21,077 nucleotides of DNA from Alphaproteobacteria bacterium (GTDB lineage: Bacteria; Pseudomonadota; Alphaproteobacteria; Paracaedibacterales; CAIULA01), in assembly GCA_019751935.1 (NCBI GenBank), contig JAIEMR010000069.1, positions 1 to 21,077 on the forward strand, in the 5' to 3' direction. This document shows, piece after piece, positions 1-7,569 of the stretch. Within the stretch, counting starts at the first letter, position 1, and every line of letters begins with the position of its first letter. The position numbers and the translations under genes are program-made. The notes beneath the pieces are model-generated. The model ran no database searches and was not told the origin of the DNA. It saw only the letters and a list, made by a program, of their open reading frames with translations.

Positions 1-34
1 AAGTTACATAACTTTCAAGAAAACGGTAAAAACA

Positions 35-703
35 ATGAAAAAAACCTTGAGCGTACTCACTCTTTCTCTTATTCCAACACTTTGCTCAGCTCATTCCGGC
101 ATTTATGCTGGAGCTGGCGTTGGAGCTAATATTATAACTGGCAGCCAAAATACTATAATCGCAGCCTTAGATGAAGGTAGGTACCCTTTTAACTACGGTT
201 TAAGAGGCAATGCAGCTTCAGGAGAAGTTTTTGCAGGATATGGGCATTTTTTTGGCCCCTATTACCTAGGAATGGAAGCTTTATATTCCTCACTCAACAC
301 AAGCTCTGAATTTAAAAGCACCTTTAGTGGGCACCAACAAGAAATTATCACAACGAAACTAAAAGATGGTTACGGAGCCGCTCTTAGGTTGGGTTACCAA
401 ATCCAAAACAGTGTCTTGGGATATTTACGACTTGGTTGGGAATCACGACGTATGTCTATAACTTTCACTGACCTAGATGGATTTTTTGTGCCCTTAAATA
501 AAGGCTATAGAAGCAATGCTTTTGTGCCTGGGTTGGGTACAGAGGTAAAAATTACAAACAACTTGCTCTTTCGTTTAGAAGTACGAAGTGCTTTTTATCA
601 AAAAAAGAACGTAAACGTTGAACAAAGTGCAACAAATTATACGCGTATTACCACAACCCCCAAGTTACATACCTTATTAGTGGGGTTAACGTATAGATGT
701 TAA
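35..703 (+). CDS. Outer-membrane beta-barrel surface protein
   Basis: The 222-residue product starts with a classic Sec signal peptide: Lys-Lys, a hydrophobic core, and likely cleavage after Cys-Ser-Ala near residue 19. The mature part alternates Gly/aromatic-rich strands with polar loops (GIYAGAGVGANI, AYGHFFGPYYLGMEALY-like stretches, ALRLGYQIQ, GYLRLGWESRR) and ends in a strand, LLVGLTYRC. This is the pattern of small 8-strand OMP_b-brl/Opa-like porins and surface antigens, so it probably sits in the outer membrane and may contact the host. The last residue is Cys, not the usual terminal Phe, so the BAM recognition signal is atypical. No strong Shine-Dalgarno is visible before the ATG. The next gene follows after 59 bases on the same strand. 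The fold class is fairly secure; the function is unknown. Confidence 0.75.
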   Translation: MKKTLSVLTLSLIPTLCSAHSGIYAGAGVGANIITGSQNTIIAALDEGRYPFNYGLRGNAASGEVFAGYGHFFGPYYLGMEALYSSLNTSSEFKSTFSGHQQEIITTKLKDGYGAALRLGYQIQNSVLGYLRLGWESRRMSITFTDLDGFFVPLNKGYRSNAFVPGLGTEVKITNNLLFRLEVRSAFYQKKNVNVEQSATNYTRITTTPKLHTLLVGLTYRC

Positions 704-749
704 CCAAGATGGGGACATTTAGTTTTTGATTCAAAGCTTTCTTTGTAGA

Positions 750-762
750 AAGGAGAATCCTT
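750..762 (+). promoter_or_regulatory. Shine-Dalgarno site inside a small inverted repeat
   Basis: The ribosome binding site of the gene at 763 is AAGGA (750-754). It is followed by GAA and then TCCTT (758-762), directly against the ATG. AAGGA and TCCTT are perfect complements, so the site could close into a 5-bp hairpin. A competing hairpin, CTTTCT/AGAAAG, lies just upstream around 740-751. The complementarity is seen directly; any control of translation is inference, and a 5-bp stem is weak. Confidence 0.4.
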
Positions 763-2574
763 ATGCGCTTAATAAAAATCTTTACCCTAATAGGATCACT
801 CTTCGTTGAGTCTCCTTATTGCCTAAGCTCTGTCCCTCTTGACGCTCCACCCGGTGTACGCATAAGAGCTGCCACAACTATTATTAACCCGGGCGCAGCT
901 GAATTAGGAGATGCCATCAATACCACACGACAATTAATGTGGTCAGCGGGAGTTCATGAAGATTCTGTTTATAATGAAGTTAAAGCAATAATAGGTTATA
1001 AAAATCGTCTTGAGATAGAAAAAACAGCGCTCGAAAGGCGTACTGTCGCTGCTCCCCTTACAACTGAATTAAGAGATGCTCGTGAGGTAAGCGTAAGGCT
1101 ACGTGCTCAGCTCGCAGAGCTGACAATAGAAAGGAATGATTTAAATGCAGCCCGTTTAGCTATCCAAGGGCGATTAGATGCCGCAATATTAGAACGGAAT
1201 GCTTTAAGAGATGAAAATATACGAATAACAGCCCAATTAGCCGCTCTTCGCCGTGAAAGAGAAGACATCGAACGCAATCTTGTTCGCATCACTGAGGAAA
1301 GAGAAGAAGATAGAAGAAATCTACAGGAAGAAAGAGTTCGTTATATAGCTCTGGATGCTGAACATAAAAAACTGCAAAGAAAAATAATAGGTCTACAAGA
1401 AGAACGATTACAGCTTATTAGAGAAAAAACACAGCAAGCAGATCAGCTCGCTGCGCTGCAAAATCAAATTGATGGCTATAAAGCTGAAATAAGGCGTTTA
1501 ACTGCAGAAGTCAATGAACTTAATGATCTAATACATAATATTAGAGAAGGCCAACCGCGTTTAATTAAAGCTTTTGCCAGTCCCTATGAAACTTTAACTA
1601 AAATAGTGGCTCCTCTGATTTCACCAGCAGTTGGTTATGCTCTAAAATCTCCCAAGGATTTCTCTAAAGCCTTTAATGACTTAAATAGGATAGCAGGTGA
1701 TTCATCTGTTCTACAACACGGCCAAGCAAAAGAAGTGCTGGCTACTTTGCATAAACAGTTTGGAATCTTACCAACAACAGGCATCACCGAAGCTATGGGT
1801 ATTCTCATCCAAATGGCTGAAGCTCAATTAGCCATAGACCCAACTTCTATTAAAGAAGTGAAGGCCATGGCCTTTGAACTAAATGATCTACGTTCTCATC
1901 CTTATATAGCAGTCGAACCAGGTGAATCATTAAGGCAAGCCCTAGATAGAGCGTATGCGCAAGCTGAGCAAACAAGAAGAGTTAAGAAAGCAATGATGGG
2001 TGCAGGTTTCTTAGCAATTGAAAAGCCCTTTGAGACTTTAGACATTATTGGCCAAATTATAAGCGCTGATGGCACCTATGGAATAACAGGAGGGGAAAAT
2101 CAAATCCCCACCAGAAACATTACAGAAATAGTAGCAGCCATTGATATTCTCTCAACAAAAAGAGAACCAAAATCCCTGGCCCTTCTGAGTGCGATTGCCG
2201 CTGGCATGGGTGTAGAGACCGATCAATTGCCAAGGGTTGTAAGAGCCTTAAGACCATTGGCAATTTTAACAGAAAATTTAAAAGGATCAGGTTCTGGTGC
2301 TACAGGAAAACGAAATGTCTTTAATGAATTAAAAGGTATTTCAGTAAGGCGTATAGAAACTGGGTCTTTTACAAGAACTCCCCCTTTATCTCCAGCAATC
2401 CATAGTCCTACAAATCCTGGCTCCGTGGATGCTATGGTTGCTTTTGCAGAATCTATACGCAGAGAAGTAGAAAATCAGCGTACTATGGGAAAAATTATGG
2501 GAGCAGATATGCTTGCTACTTGGCTCAAAAATGATTTTGGATTAAGCAGTCATCCTAGGCGCATGGTTGAATAA
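763..2574 (+). CDS. Exported coiled-coil protein of unknown function
   Basis: The 603-residue product has a strong ribosome binding site 8 bases before the ATG and an N-terminal signal peptide (MRLIKIFTLIGSLFVESPYC, cleavage likely near residues 20-23). Residues about 70-262 form a long heptad-rich coiled coil packed with Glu, Arg, Leu and Gln (for example LAALRREREDIERNL and LQEERLQLIREK). The C-terminal half is mixed helical, with Pro/Ser/Thr-rich stretches around 535-560. No catalytic motif is recognised. A long periplasmic or secreted coiled coil suits a structural, adhesive or effector role, but nothing here decides between them. The upstream beta-barrel gene is 59 bases away, so the two may be co-transcribed. 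The gene ends facing the phospholipase D-like gene, and no clear terminator lies in the 64-base gap. Confidence 0.7.
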   Translation: MRLIKIFTLIGSLFVESPYCLSSVPLDAPPGVRIRAATTIINPGAAELGDAINTTRQLMWSAGVHEDSVYNEVKAIIGYKNRLEIEKTALERRTVAAPLTTELRDAREVSVRLRAQLAELTIERNDLNAARLAIQGRLDAAILERNALRDENIRITAQLAALRREREDIERNLVRITEEREEDRRNLQEERVRYIALDAEHKKLQRKIIGLQEERLQLIREKTQQADQLAALQNQIDGYKAEIRRLTAEVNELNDLIHNIREGQPRLIKAFASPYETLTKIVAPLISPAVGYALKSPKDFSKAFNDLNRIAGDSSVLQHGQAKEVLATLHKQFGILPTTGITEAMGILIQMAEAQLAIDPTSIKEVKAMAFELNDLRSHPYIAVEPGESLRQALDRAYAQAEQTRRVKKAMMGAGFLAIEKPFETLDIIGQIISADGTYGITGGENQIPTRNITEIVAAIDILSTKREPKSLALLSAIAAGMGVETDQLPRVVRALRPLAILTENLKGSGSGATGKRNVFNELKGISVRRIETGSFTRTPPLSPAIHSPTNPGSVDAMVAFAESIRREVENQRTMGKIMGADMLATWLKNDFGLSSHPRRMVE

Positions 2575-2638
2575 CAAGGGAGATTATCACCTAACTTTTT
2601 GAGGAGAGATTGGTTTTATACCATGGGATTAAAAAAAG

Positions 2639-3751
2639 TCATTTCAAGGAATCTCTTGCCGCTAATCTAAAGGTATTCCAATCTCTTCTTTCCTCTAAAG
2701 CTTTTCTTCTTCCCTCTTCTAAAGAAACTGCATCGGTTTGATCTTTTTGAAACTGTGCAACCAATTGAGCAACCACAGGTCCTTCGATGATCAGGCTAAT
2801 TTCTCGATTATCTTCTAAAGAAGGGGGAGATAATTGTGCTGTTCCAACCAGCGCAGACTTATCATCAACAATAATGGCTCTTGCATGGCTATAACGATCT
2901 AAAATTAGGCGAACATCTGCTCCCTGTTTTTTCAATTGATCTTGAGCAGCAATATTAGGATCCTTATCATAGCCGGATGGATAAGGCATCATAAGTAGCT
3001 CAACCTTAACTCCCTTTTTCATAAGTTCTGCTAAAGTCTCGGAAATAGCTGGATCGTTAAAATATTGCTGATAAAGCCTAATGCTTTTTTCTGCAGTATT
3101 TAAGAAAGCTATAATTTTCTCTCGCTGATGATCAGGGCCAATAATGACCGAAGACGGAACAGGAGAGGATATAGGTTCATTATTCGCATCTTTTGCAAAT
3201 AAGGTTTGAATCGCTTCAAATTCCGCTGGGTAATCACCCTTATTAAAACACAACGCAAAGTCAGTGCAATGATCAAAGGTGCACTCATCAAAATTGCCTG
3301 TTGTTAGTAAGAAACGCTTTGCATCAATTATTATATAACGCGCATGATAATGTCCTTTAGGGTGCGCATCTTTTAAGTATTGAGGTCGGCCGTAAATAGT
3401 GATTCCAGCCGCTATAAGTTTAGGTAAAATTTCTTCCTGCTTGTTATCTTGATTGAAGTCATGTCTGTAGGGATTTTCTTCTAAAATAAGCTCTACCTTC
3501 ACTTTCCTTTGAGTGCAGTTAATAAGAGCCTCTGCTACCTCTCTATCTCTCATTTGATAGGCTGACATTTGAATATGCTCTTTCGCTTGATTAATCTCTT
3601 GGATAATAAGATCTCTAGCTTTTTGTGCTTCGTGCTCAGGATAGATAATTAAGCGATCAGGCTCGATAGCCGCCAAGGCATGTGAACAACATAAAAAGAC
3701 TGAAACTAGAATCCAAAAGATAAACTGAAAGCATTTTATTTTCTGAGGCAT
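2639..3751 (-). CDS. Exported phospholipase D-like protein (two HKD-type motifs)
   Basis: The frame is open from 3793, but the start is placed at the ATG at 3751. That ATG has AGGA 8 bases upstream and leads straight into a signal peptide (MPQKIKCFQF, then a hydrophobic run ending CCSHALA). The product is then 370 residues. Two PLD half-domains are visible: H-A-R-Y-I-I-I-D followed by GN (residues about 136-153) and H-A-R-A-I-I-V-D followed by GT (about 289-306). The PLD superfamily uses two HxKx4D motifs to make and resolve a phospho-histidine intermediate. In both copies here the Lys is Arg. Substrates could be phospholipid or nucleic acid, since the length resembles cardiolipin-synthase/nuclease-like PLDs. 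Export suggests action in the periplasm or on host material. Family assignment is strong; activity and substrate are open. Confidence 0.85.
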   Translation of the reverse strand: MPQKIKCFQFIFWILVSVFLCCSHALAAIEPDRLIIYPEHEAQKARDLIIQEINQAKEHIQMSAYQMRDREVAEALINCTQRKVKVELILEENPYRHDFNQDNKQEEILPKLIAAGITIYGRPQYLKDAHPKGHYHARYIIIDAKRFLLTTGNFDECTFDHCTDFALCFNKGDYPAEFEAIQTLFAKDANNEPISSPVPSSVIIGPDHQREKIIAFLNTAEKSIRLYQQYFNDPAISETLAELMKKGVKVELLMMPYPSGYDKDPNIAAQDQLKKQGADVRLILDRYSHARAIIVDDKSALVGTAQLSPPSLEDNREISLIIEGPVVAQLVAQFQKDQTDAVSLEEGRRKALEERRDWNTFRLAARDSLK

Positions 3752-3821
3752 TTTTTCTGTCCTACAAGCATGAGTAAGCAATAGAGATACCATAGGATTT
3801 TCTTTCCCTCAACGAAAACTC

Positions 3822-4096
3822 TAAGAGCCTGTATTCACAAAATTCGTCATTCAGCGTTGCAGTTCAAAAGGCTTTTCTGCAAGAAAAAGGCTGCAGACCA
3901 TAGCTTTGTCTACGGTCAAAGTCTTTGACGTAGCAAAAAACCTTTTTGACTGGGCCCGTAGGGAAAGATTCAACTGAGCGGCTACAGCGTCTTAAAGCTT
4001 GGCCGTAGAACTCTGCTATGGCCTGCACTTTGCGGCTTGTAATCCGCCCCTTTGATCTCTTTCGCTGAAGATAAATTTTGTGAATACAGGTTCTTA
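3822..4096. mobile_element. Palindromic MITE-like element, about 275 bp
   Basis: The ends are inverted repeats matching at 22 of 23 positions (3822-3844 against 4074-4096, core CCTGTATTCACAAAATT). The interior is an imperfect palindrome about the same axis. TTCAGCG (3850-3856) pairs with CGCTGAA (4063-4069), CCATAGC (3898-3904) with GCTATGG (4015-4021), and CTACGG (3910-3915) with CCGTAG (4003-4008). A GGGCCC (3952-3957) lies close to the centre. TA occurs at both outer edges (CTAA left, TTAA right), compatible with a TA- or TNA-type target duplication. No transposase frame is present, so it is non-autonomous. It separates the phospholipase D-like gene from the secretin-like gene. The repeat structure is seen directly; mobility is inferred from its form. 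Confidence 0.75.
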
Positions 4097-4172
4097 ATTT
4101 AAAAAAGTTGCCATAGGCACAAATATCTTATTATGATATTTTTAATATAAATGTATTTTAAAGATATTTTTA

Positions 4173-5906
4173 GTGTATTTTTTTAAGATTTTCATATTAG
4201 GTATCTTAGTTTTCTTATCTGCTTGCCGGGAGATGGCAAACAGAGATCCATTAAACCCTTTGCTTTCTGAACAAGACATGAAGACAATAACCTCAGTTCC
4301 AAGTCAGCCACCGCCTCAAAAACGCAAATCAAATCTCAAAACACAAAAACCTATTCCTCCTGAGTTTTTACAGCCGGTTTCAATCACCGTCAGTGAAAGC
4401 CAACCCTTAAAAGCTGTTTTTATAGAGCTTGCAAAACAAGCGGGGGTTGATCTGCAACTGGCCCCTCACATTTCCAGTCATTTTGTGTTTTCGGCAAAAT
4501 CTCAGCCGTTTATAAACGTGGTTGAGGATATGTGTGAATTAGGGGGCCTGCGTTATAAAATCATCAACAAAGCAGTTCGCATTGAAGTTGATACCCCGTA
4601 CGTCGAAAATTACAACGTTCAATTTTTAAACCTTGCCCGAAGCAGCCAAAATCGTATTTCGATTGCAACAGATGTATTTTCTAATATGGGATCAAATACG
4701 AATCAGAACAAAACCCCCATTGATAATGGTTCCAACAGCTCTGTCAATGTGGCAAGTACCAGTGATTTTTGGCTGGAACTGGAAAATAATTTAAAAATTA
4801 TTTTAGGACATACAAATACAAATCACACCGCCGCCTCTCCGCCTCCAGCTCCTTCTCTAGGACCAACGTTTTTATCACCCTCTCTGCTTCAGCCCTCCAC
4901 TTCGTCTACAACGGCCTCTAACTATTCTCTTCATAAACAAGCGGGAATCGTTTCTGTTTTTGGAACCGCAAAGCATCACAAAGCAGTGGAAAGTTATCTG
5001 AAGCATTTAAGAGCAGCCGCCAGTAGCCAGGTTTTAATTGAAGCCAAAATTGTCGAAGTGAATTTAAAAGAAGAGTTTAAAAGCGGCATCAATTGGCAAA
5101 AAATTGGAACACATGGTGATTGGCAGTTTAATGCAAAATTTGGAGATCTTTCGCAAAATAGTCGTTTTCATGACCCAACGTCTCCGACCACCAACCTTGT
5201 CAGCATGGGCGCAACGGGAACAAATTTTTCAAGTATTTTGCAAGCTTTACAAGAATTTGGAGCCTCTAGAACACTGTCGAGTCCAAGATTAACCGTGATG
5301 AACAATCAAACTGCAATCTTAAAAGTTGCTCAAAACCAGGTCTATTTTCGCATTAATTACGACAAACAATTTAGCACAACCATCCAACAACAGAGCGTGA
5401 ATATTTCAAGCGACATTCAAACTGTGTCTATTGGGCTTGTCATGTCTGTCCAACCCTCCATTGATCCTGAAACAGGGGAAATTATTCTATTTTTAAGGCC
5501 AACGATTTCGCGCCTGAATCAGGCTGTACGTGATCCTGCTGTTGATATTGCCTATAACGCCAATATCAGTGCCGGCACAAGTGCATCTGAATTGATTAAA
5601 CCTCACCCCTCGCTGGTTCCGGTCGTAGAAGTCCGAGAAATAGACTCTGTTTTACGCTTAAAAGACGGAGAGATCGCAATCTTAGGAGGATTAATGGAAA
5701 TAAGATCTACTCAAGACAACGCAAAACTTCCCTTTTTAGGAGACGTTGCCTTGGTTAAAGAATTATTTAATTCCTATAGTGAAGGTGATTTGGTTGTTGA
5801 ACTCGTCATTCTTTTAAAGGCCAGTATATTAGAAGATGCTGCGGGTCCCGATAACGCAGATCAGCGTTTGTTGCAAAGTTATATTCGTGATCCACGGCCG
5901 TTGTAG
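4173..5906 (+). CDS. Secretin-type outer-membrane lipoprotein (type IVb pilus/T2SS-like)
   Basis: The 577-residue product starts at GTG with no good ribosome binding site. A lipoprotein signal ends in Leu-Ser-Ala-Cys, with Cys18 as the lipidation site. Residues about 70-150 resemble the short secretin/TonB N-terminal domain. An Asn/Ser/Thr/Pro-rich linker follows at roughly 165-255. From about 287 (VLIEAKIVEVN) onward it matches the secretin core: TLSSPRLTVMNNQTAILKV, then the signature KLPFLGDVALVKELF near 518-532. Secretins form the ring-shaped outer-membrane gate of type II secretion, type III secretion and type IV pili; a lipidated one fits the PilN/BfpB (type IVb pilus) type. No ATPase, pilin or inner-membrane partner is in the window, so it is an orphan here. 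Domain assignment is strong; the exact system is unknown. Confidence 0.82.
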   Translation: MYFFKIFILGILVFLSACREMANRDPLNPLLSEQDMKTITSVPSQPPPQKRKSNLKTQKPIPPEFLQPVSITVSESQPLKAVFIELAKQAGVDLQLAPHISSHFVFSAKSQPFINVVEDMCELGGLRYKIINKAVRIEVDTPYVENYNVQFLNLARSSQNRISIATDVFSNMGSNTNQNKTPIDNGSNSSVNVASTSDFWLELENNLKIILGHTNTNHTAASPPPAPSLGPTFLSPSLLQPSTSSTTASNYSLHKQAGIVSVFGTAKHHKAVESYLKHLRAAASSQVLIEAKIVEVNLKEEFKSGINWQKIGTHGDWQFNAKFGDLSQNSRFHDPTSPTTNLVSMGATGTNFSSILQALQEFGASRTLSSPRLTVMNNQTAILKVAQNQVYFRINYDKQFSTTIQQQSVNISSDIQTVSIGLVMSVQPSIDPETGEIILFLRPTISRLNQAVRDPAVDIAYNANISAGTSASELIKPHPSLVPVVEVREIDSVLRLKDGEIAILGGLMEIRSTQDNAKLPFLGDVALVKELFNSYSEGDLVVELVILLKASILEDAAGPDNADQRLLQSYIRDPRPL

Positions 5907-6503
5907 GCAAAATCAGAATACGCAGTTTGCAAATTTTTACGAAGAAAGATTTCGAGTCTGCCCTCCTATAAAATCAACATTATTTATGCTTGCAGATGGA
6001 CCTTGCGATCAAGTCGCAAGGAAACCATCCTCTACACATCCCCAAGTTTTCCTATGACAAACGAAGCGCGATCATAGGATCCATGCAGCTTCGTGTTCGC
6101 TCCATCGCTTTCATTCTTAGTTATCAAACTTGTACACTGAGTAGAATGAAGTTTTTTCTGGATCAAACGTATTTTGGCTTGTTAATGAATTTTAATGAAA
6201 ATTTTATTAAATTTTAATCTAAGGCATAATCCCCACCCAATTTTCTACCCACCTAAAAGGGTGGGGGGAATGCCCTCTTGCCACTGGGGGCAAAAAGGCA
6301 CACTTTTCCCGTTCAGGCTTTTTCCCACTTAAAAAACCTGTCAAACCCTTCACCAGAAATAAACGTTTATGGATAGCACTTCCCATCCTACATCTTGAAA
6401 TAGGTTTTATTTTTTAAATGTCAACCCAGAAATAATAATCTTTTCTGACTATAGGAAAGAAAATATTGGTGGCTCCCCTCTAGCTTTCTTGTATATTCCT
6501 AAT
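5907..6503. other. Gene-free stretch rich in perfect inverted repeats
   Basis: No convincing gene is visible. The short open frames here lack ribosome binding sites and protein-like composition. Several perfect inverted repeats stand out: CCTTGCGA/TCGCAAGG (6001-6008, 6014-6021), TCCTATGA/TCATAGGA (6050-6057, 6072-6079) and ACGAAGC/GCTTCGT (6061-6067, 6088-6094). The last two interleave, so they form either alternative folds or a pseudoknot. CCCCACCC/GGGTGGGG (6231-6238, 6259-6266) follows a very A+T-rich segment. None is followed by a T-run, so they are not standard terminators. The stretch may hold an untranslated RNA or decayed repeats; I recognise no known RNA family. Confidence 0.45.
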
Positions 6504-7517
6504 ATGATAGAAAAATTACCTCTTTCAGAAAAGCGCATTATTGATTGCCTAAAGACTCATTACGGCATTGAAGTTACTAGACTTGCGTTTCTTGCTCTAG
6601 GTGCGGATATGCATGCGTCAGTATATAAAGCGCAAACGCATAACAAGGCGTCTTATTTCGTAAAGTTAAAACATGGGGACCATCATGATATCAGTGCTAC
6701 CATAATTGAGCTGTTACGTGATGCTGGAATCGGGCAAATTATTCCCATCGTTAAAACAATCGGTGGTCAAAAAGCTCAGCACATAGATGGTTTTACCTTG
6801 ACTGTATTCCCCTTTATCGATGGCCAGGACGGATTTAGTCGCAATCTAACGAACGATCAATGGCATTCGCTTGGCAAAGTGATGCGTCAAATTCATGAAA
6901 TTAATGTGCCAATCGAGGTCCAAACCAAGATGCGGCAGGAATCTTATTCACCCAAATGGCGACAGGTCGTGCAGTCGCTCTATCCGCTTATTGAATCTGA
7001 ACCGAGTGGCGACATAATTTCCGTTAAGTTGCTGACATTTATGAAGAAGCATATGGCTGCCATTCATCGGCTAGTAGAAAGGGCGCAGCAGTTGGCCCAA
7101 ATGGTTCAAGACCAATCATCTCAATTCGTGCTGTGCCATTCTGATCTTCATGGCGGTAACATATTAATAGATCAAAACGACACCATCTATATAGTGGATT
7201 GGGATGACCCTATCCTAGCGCCAAAAGAGCGTGACCTCATGTTTATCGGTGGAGGTGTTGCTAATGTTTGGAATAAACCGCACGAGAAAGAGTTGTTTTA
7301 TAAGGGCTATGGAAAAACCGAAGTTAACATGACACTTTTGGCATATTACCGGCACGAGAGAATCGTAGAAGATATAGCCATCTATAGTCAGCAGTTACTC
7401 TTAACGATGGCAGGAGGCCAGGATAGAATGAATTGGTATGAACAATTCATATCCCAATTTGACCCAGAGGGTGTGGTAGAGATAGCATTTAAAACAGATG
7501 AGGAGCTTACTATATAG
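6504..7517 (+). CDS. APH(9)-type (spectinomycin) phosphotransferase homologue
   Basis: The start is taken at the ATG at 6504 (337 residues). A TTG at 6489 is also open and would add five residues; neither has a clear ribosome binding site. The kinase-like fold shows a nucleotide-binding lobe (ASYFVKLKHG near 50-58), the catalytic loop CHSDLHGGN near 211-219, and the metal-binding IVDWDDP near 230-236, followed by LAPKERDLMFIGGG. The text matches my memory of Legionella pneumophila spectinomycin kinase APH(9)-Ia (331 residues) along most of its length, including LGKVxRQIHE, YSPKWR, GGVxNVWNKPHE and YYRHERIVEDIA. APH(9)-Ia phosphorylates spectinomycin in the cytoplasm using ATP. The gene stands alone, with no mobile-element genes beside it, and faces rocD. 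Family is confident; whether spectinomycin is the real substrate is inference. Confidence 0.85.
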   Translation: MIEKLPLSEKRIIDCLKTHYGIEVTRLAFLALGADMHASVYKAQTHNKASYFVKLKHGDHHDISATIIELLRDAGIGQIIPIVKTIGGQKAQHIDGFTLTVFPFIDGQDGFSRNLTNDQWHSLGKVMRQIHEINVPIEVQTKMRQESYSPKWRQVVQSLYPLIESEPSGDIISVKLLTFMKKHMAAIHRLVERAQQLAQMVQDQSSQFVLCHSDLHGGNILIDQNDTIYIVDWDDPILAPKERDLMFIGGGVANVWNKPHEKELFYKGYGKTEVNMTLLAYYRHERIVEDIAIYSQQLLLTMAGGQDRMNWYEQFISQFDPEGVVEIAFKTDEELTI

Positions 7518-7569
7518 ATTTAAACTGCCATTTGATGGTCTTTATCATCGGCTTATTTTCCTCTATGAC

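Noticed and set aside
3752..3793. Longer start of the phospholipase D-like gene
   Set aside because: It would put 14 polar residues before the signal peptide. The ATG at 3751 has AGGA at proper spacing.
5836..6217. Two small plus-strand open frames after the secretin gene
   Set aside because: They overlap the secretin end or each other, lack ribosome binding sites and read as low-information translations of repeat-rich DNA.
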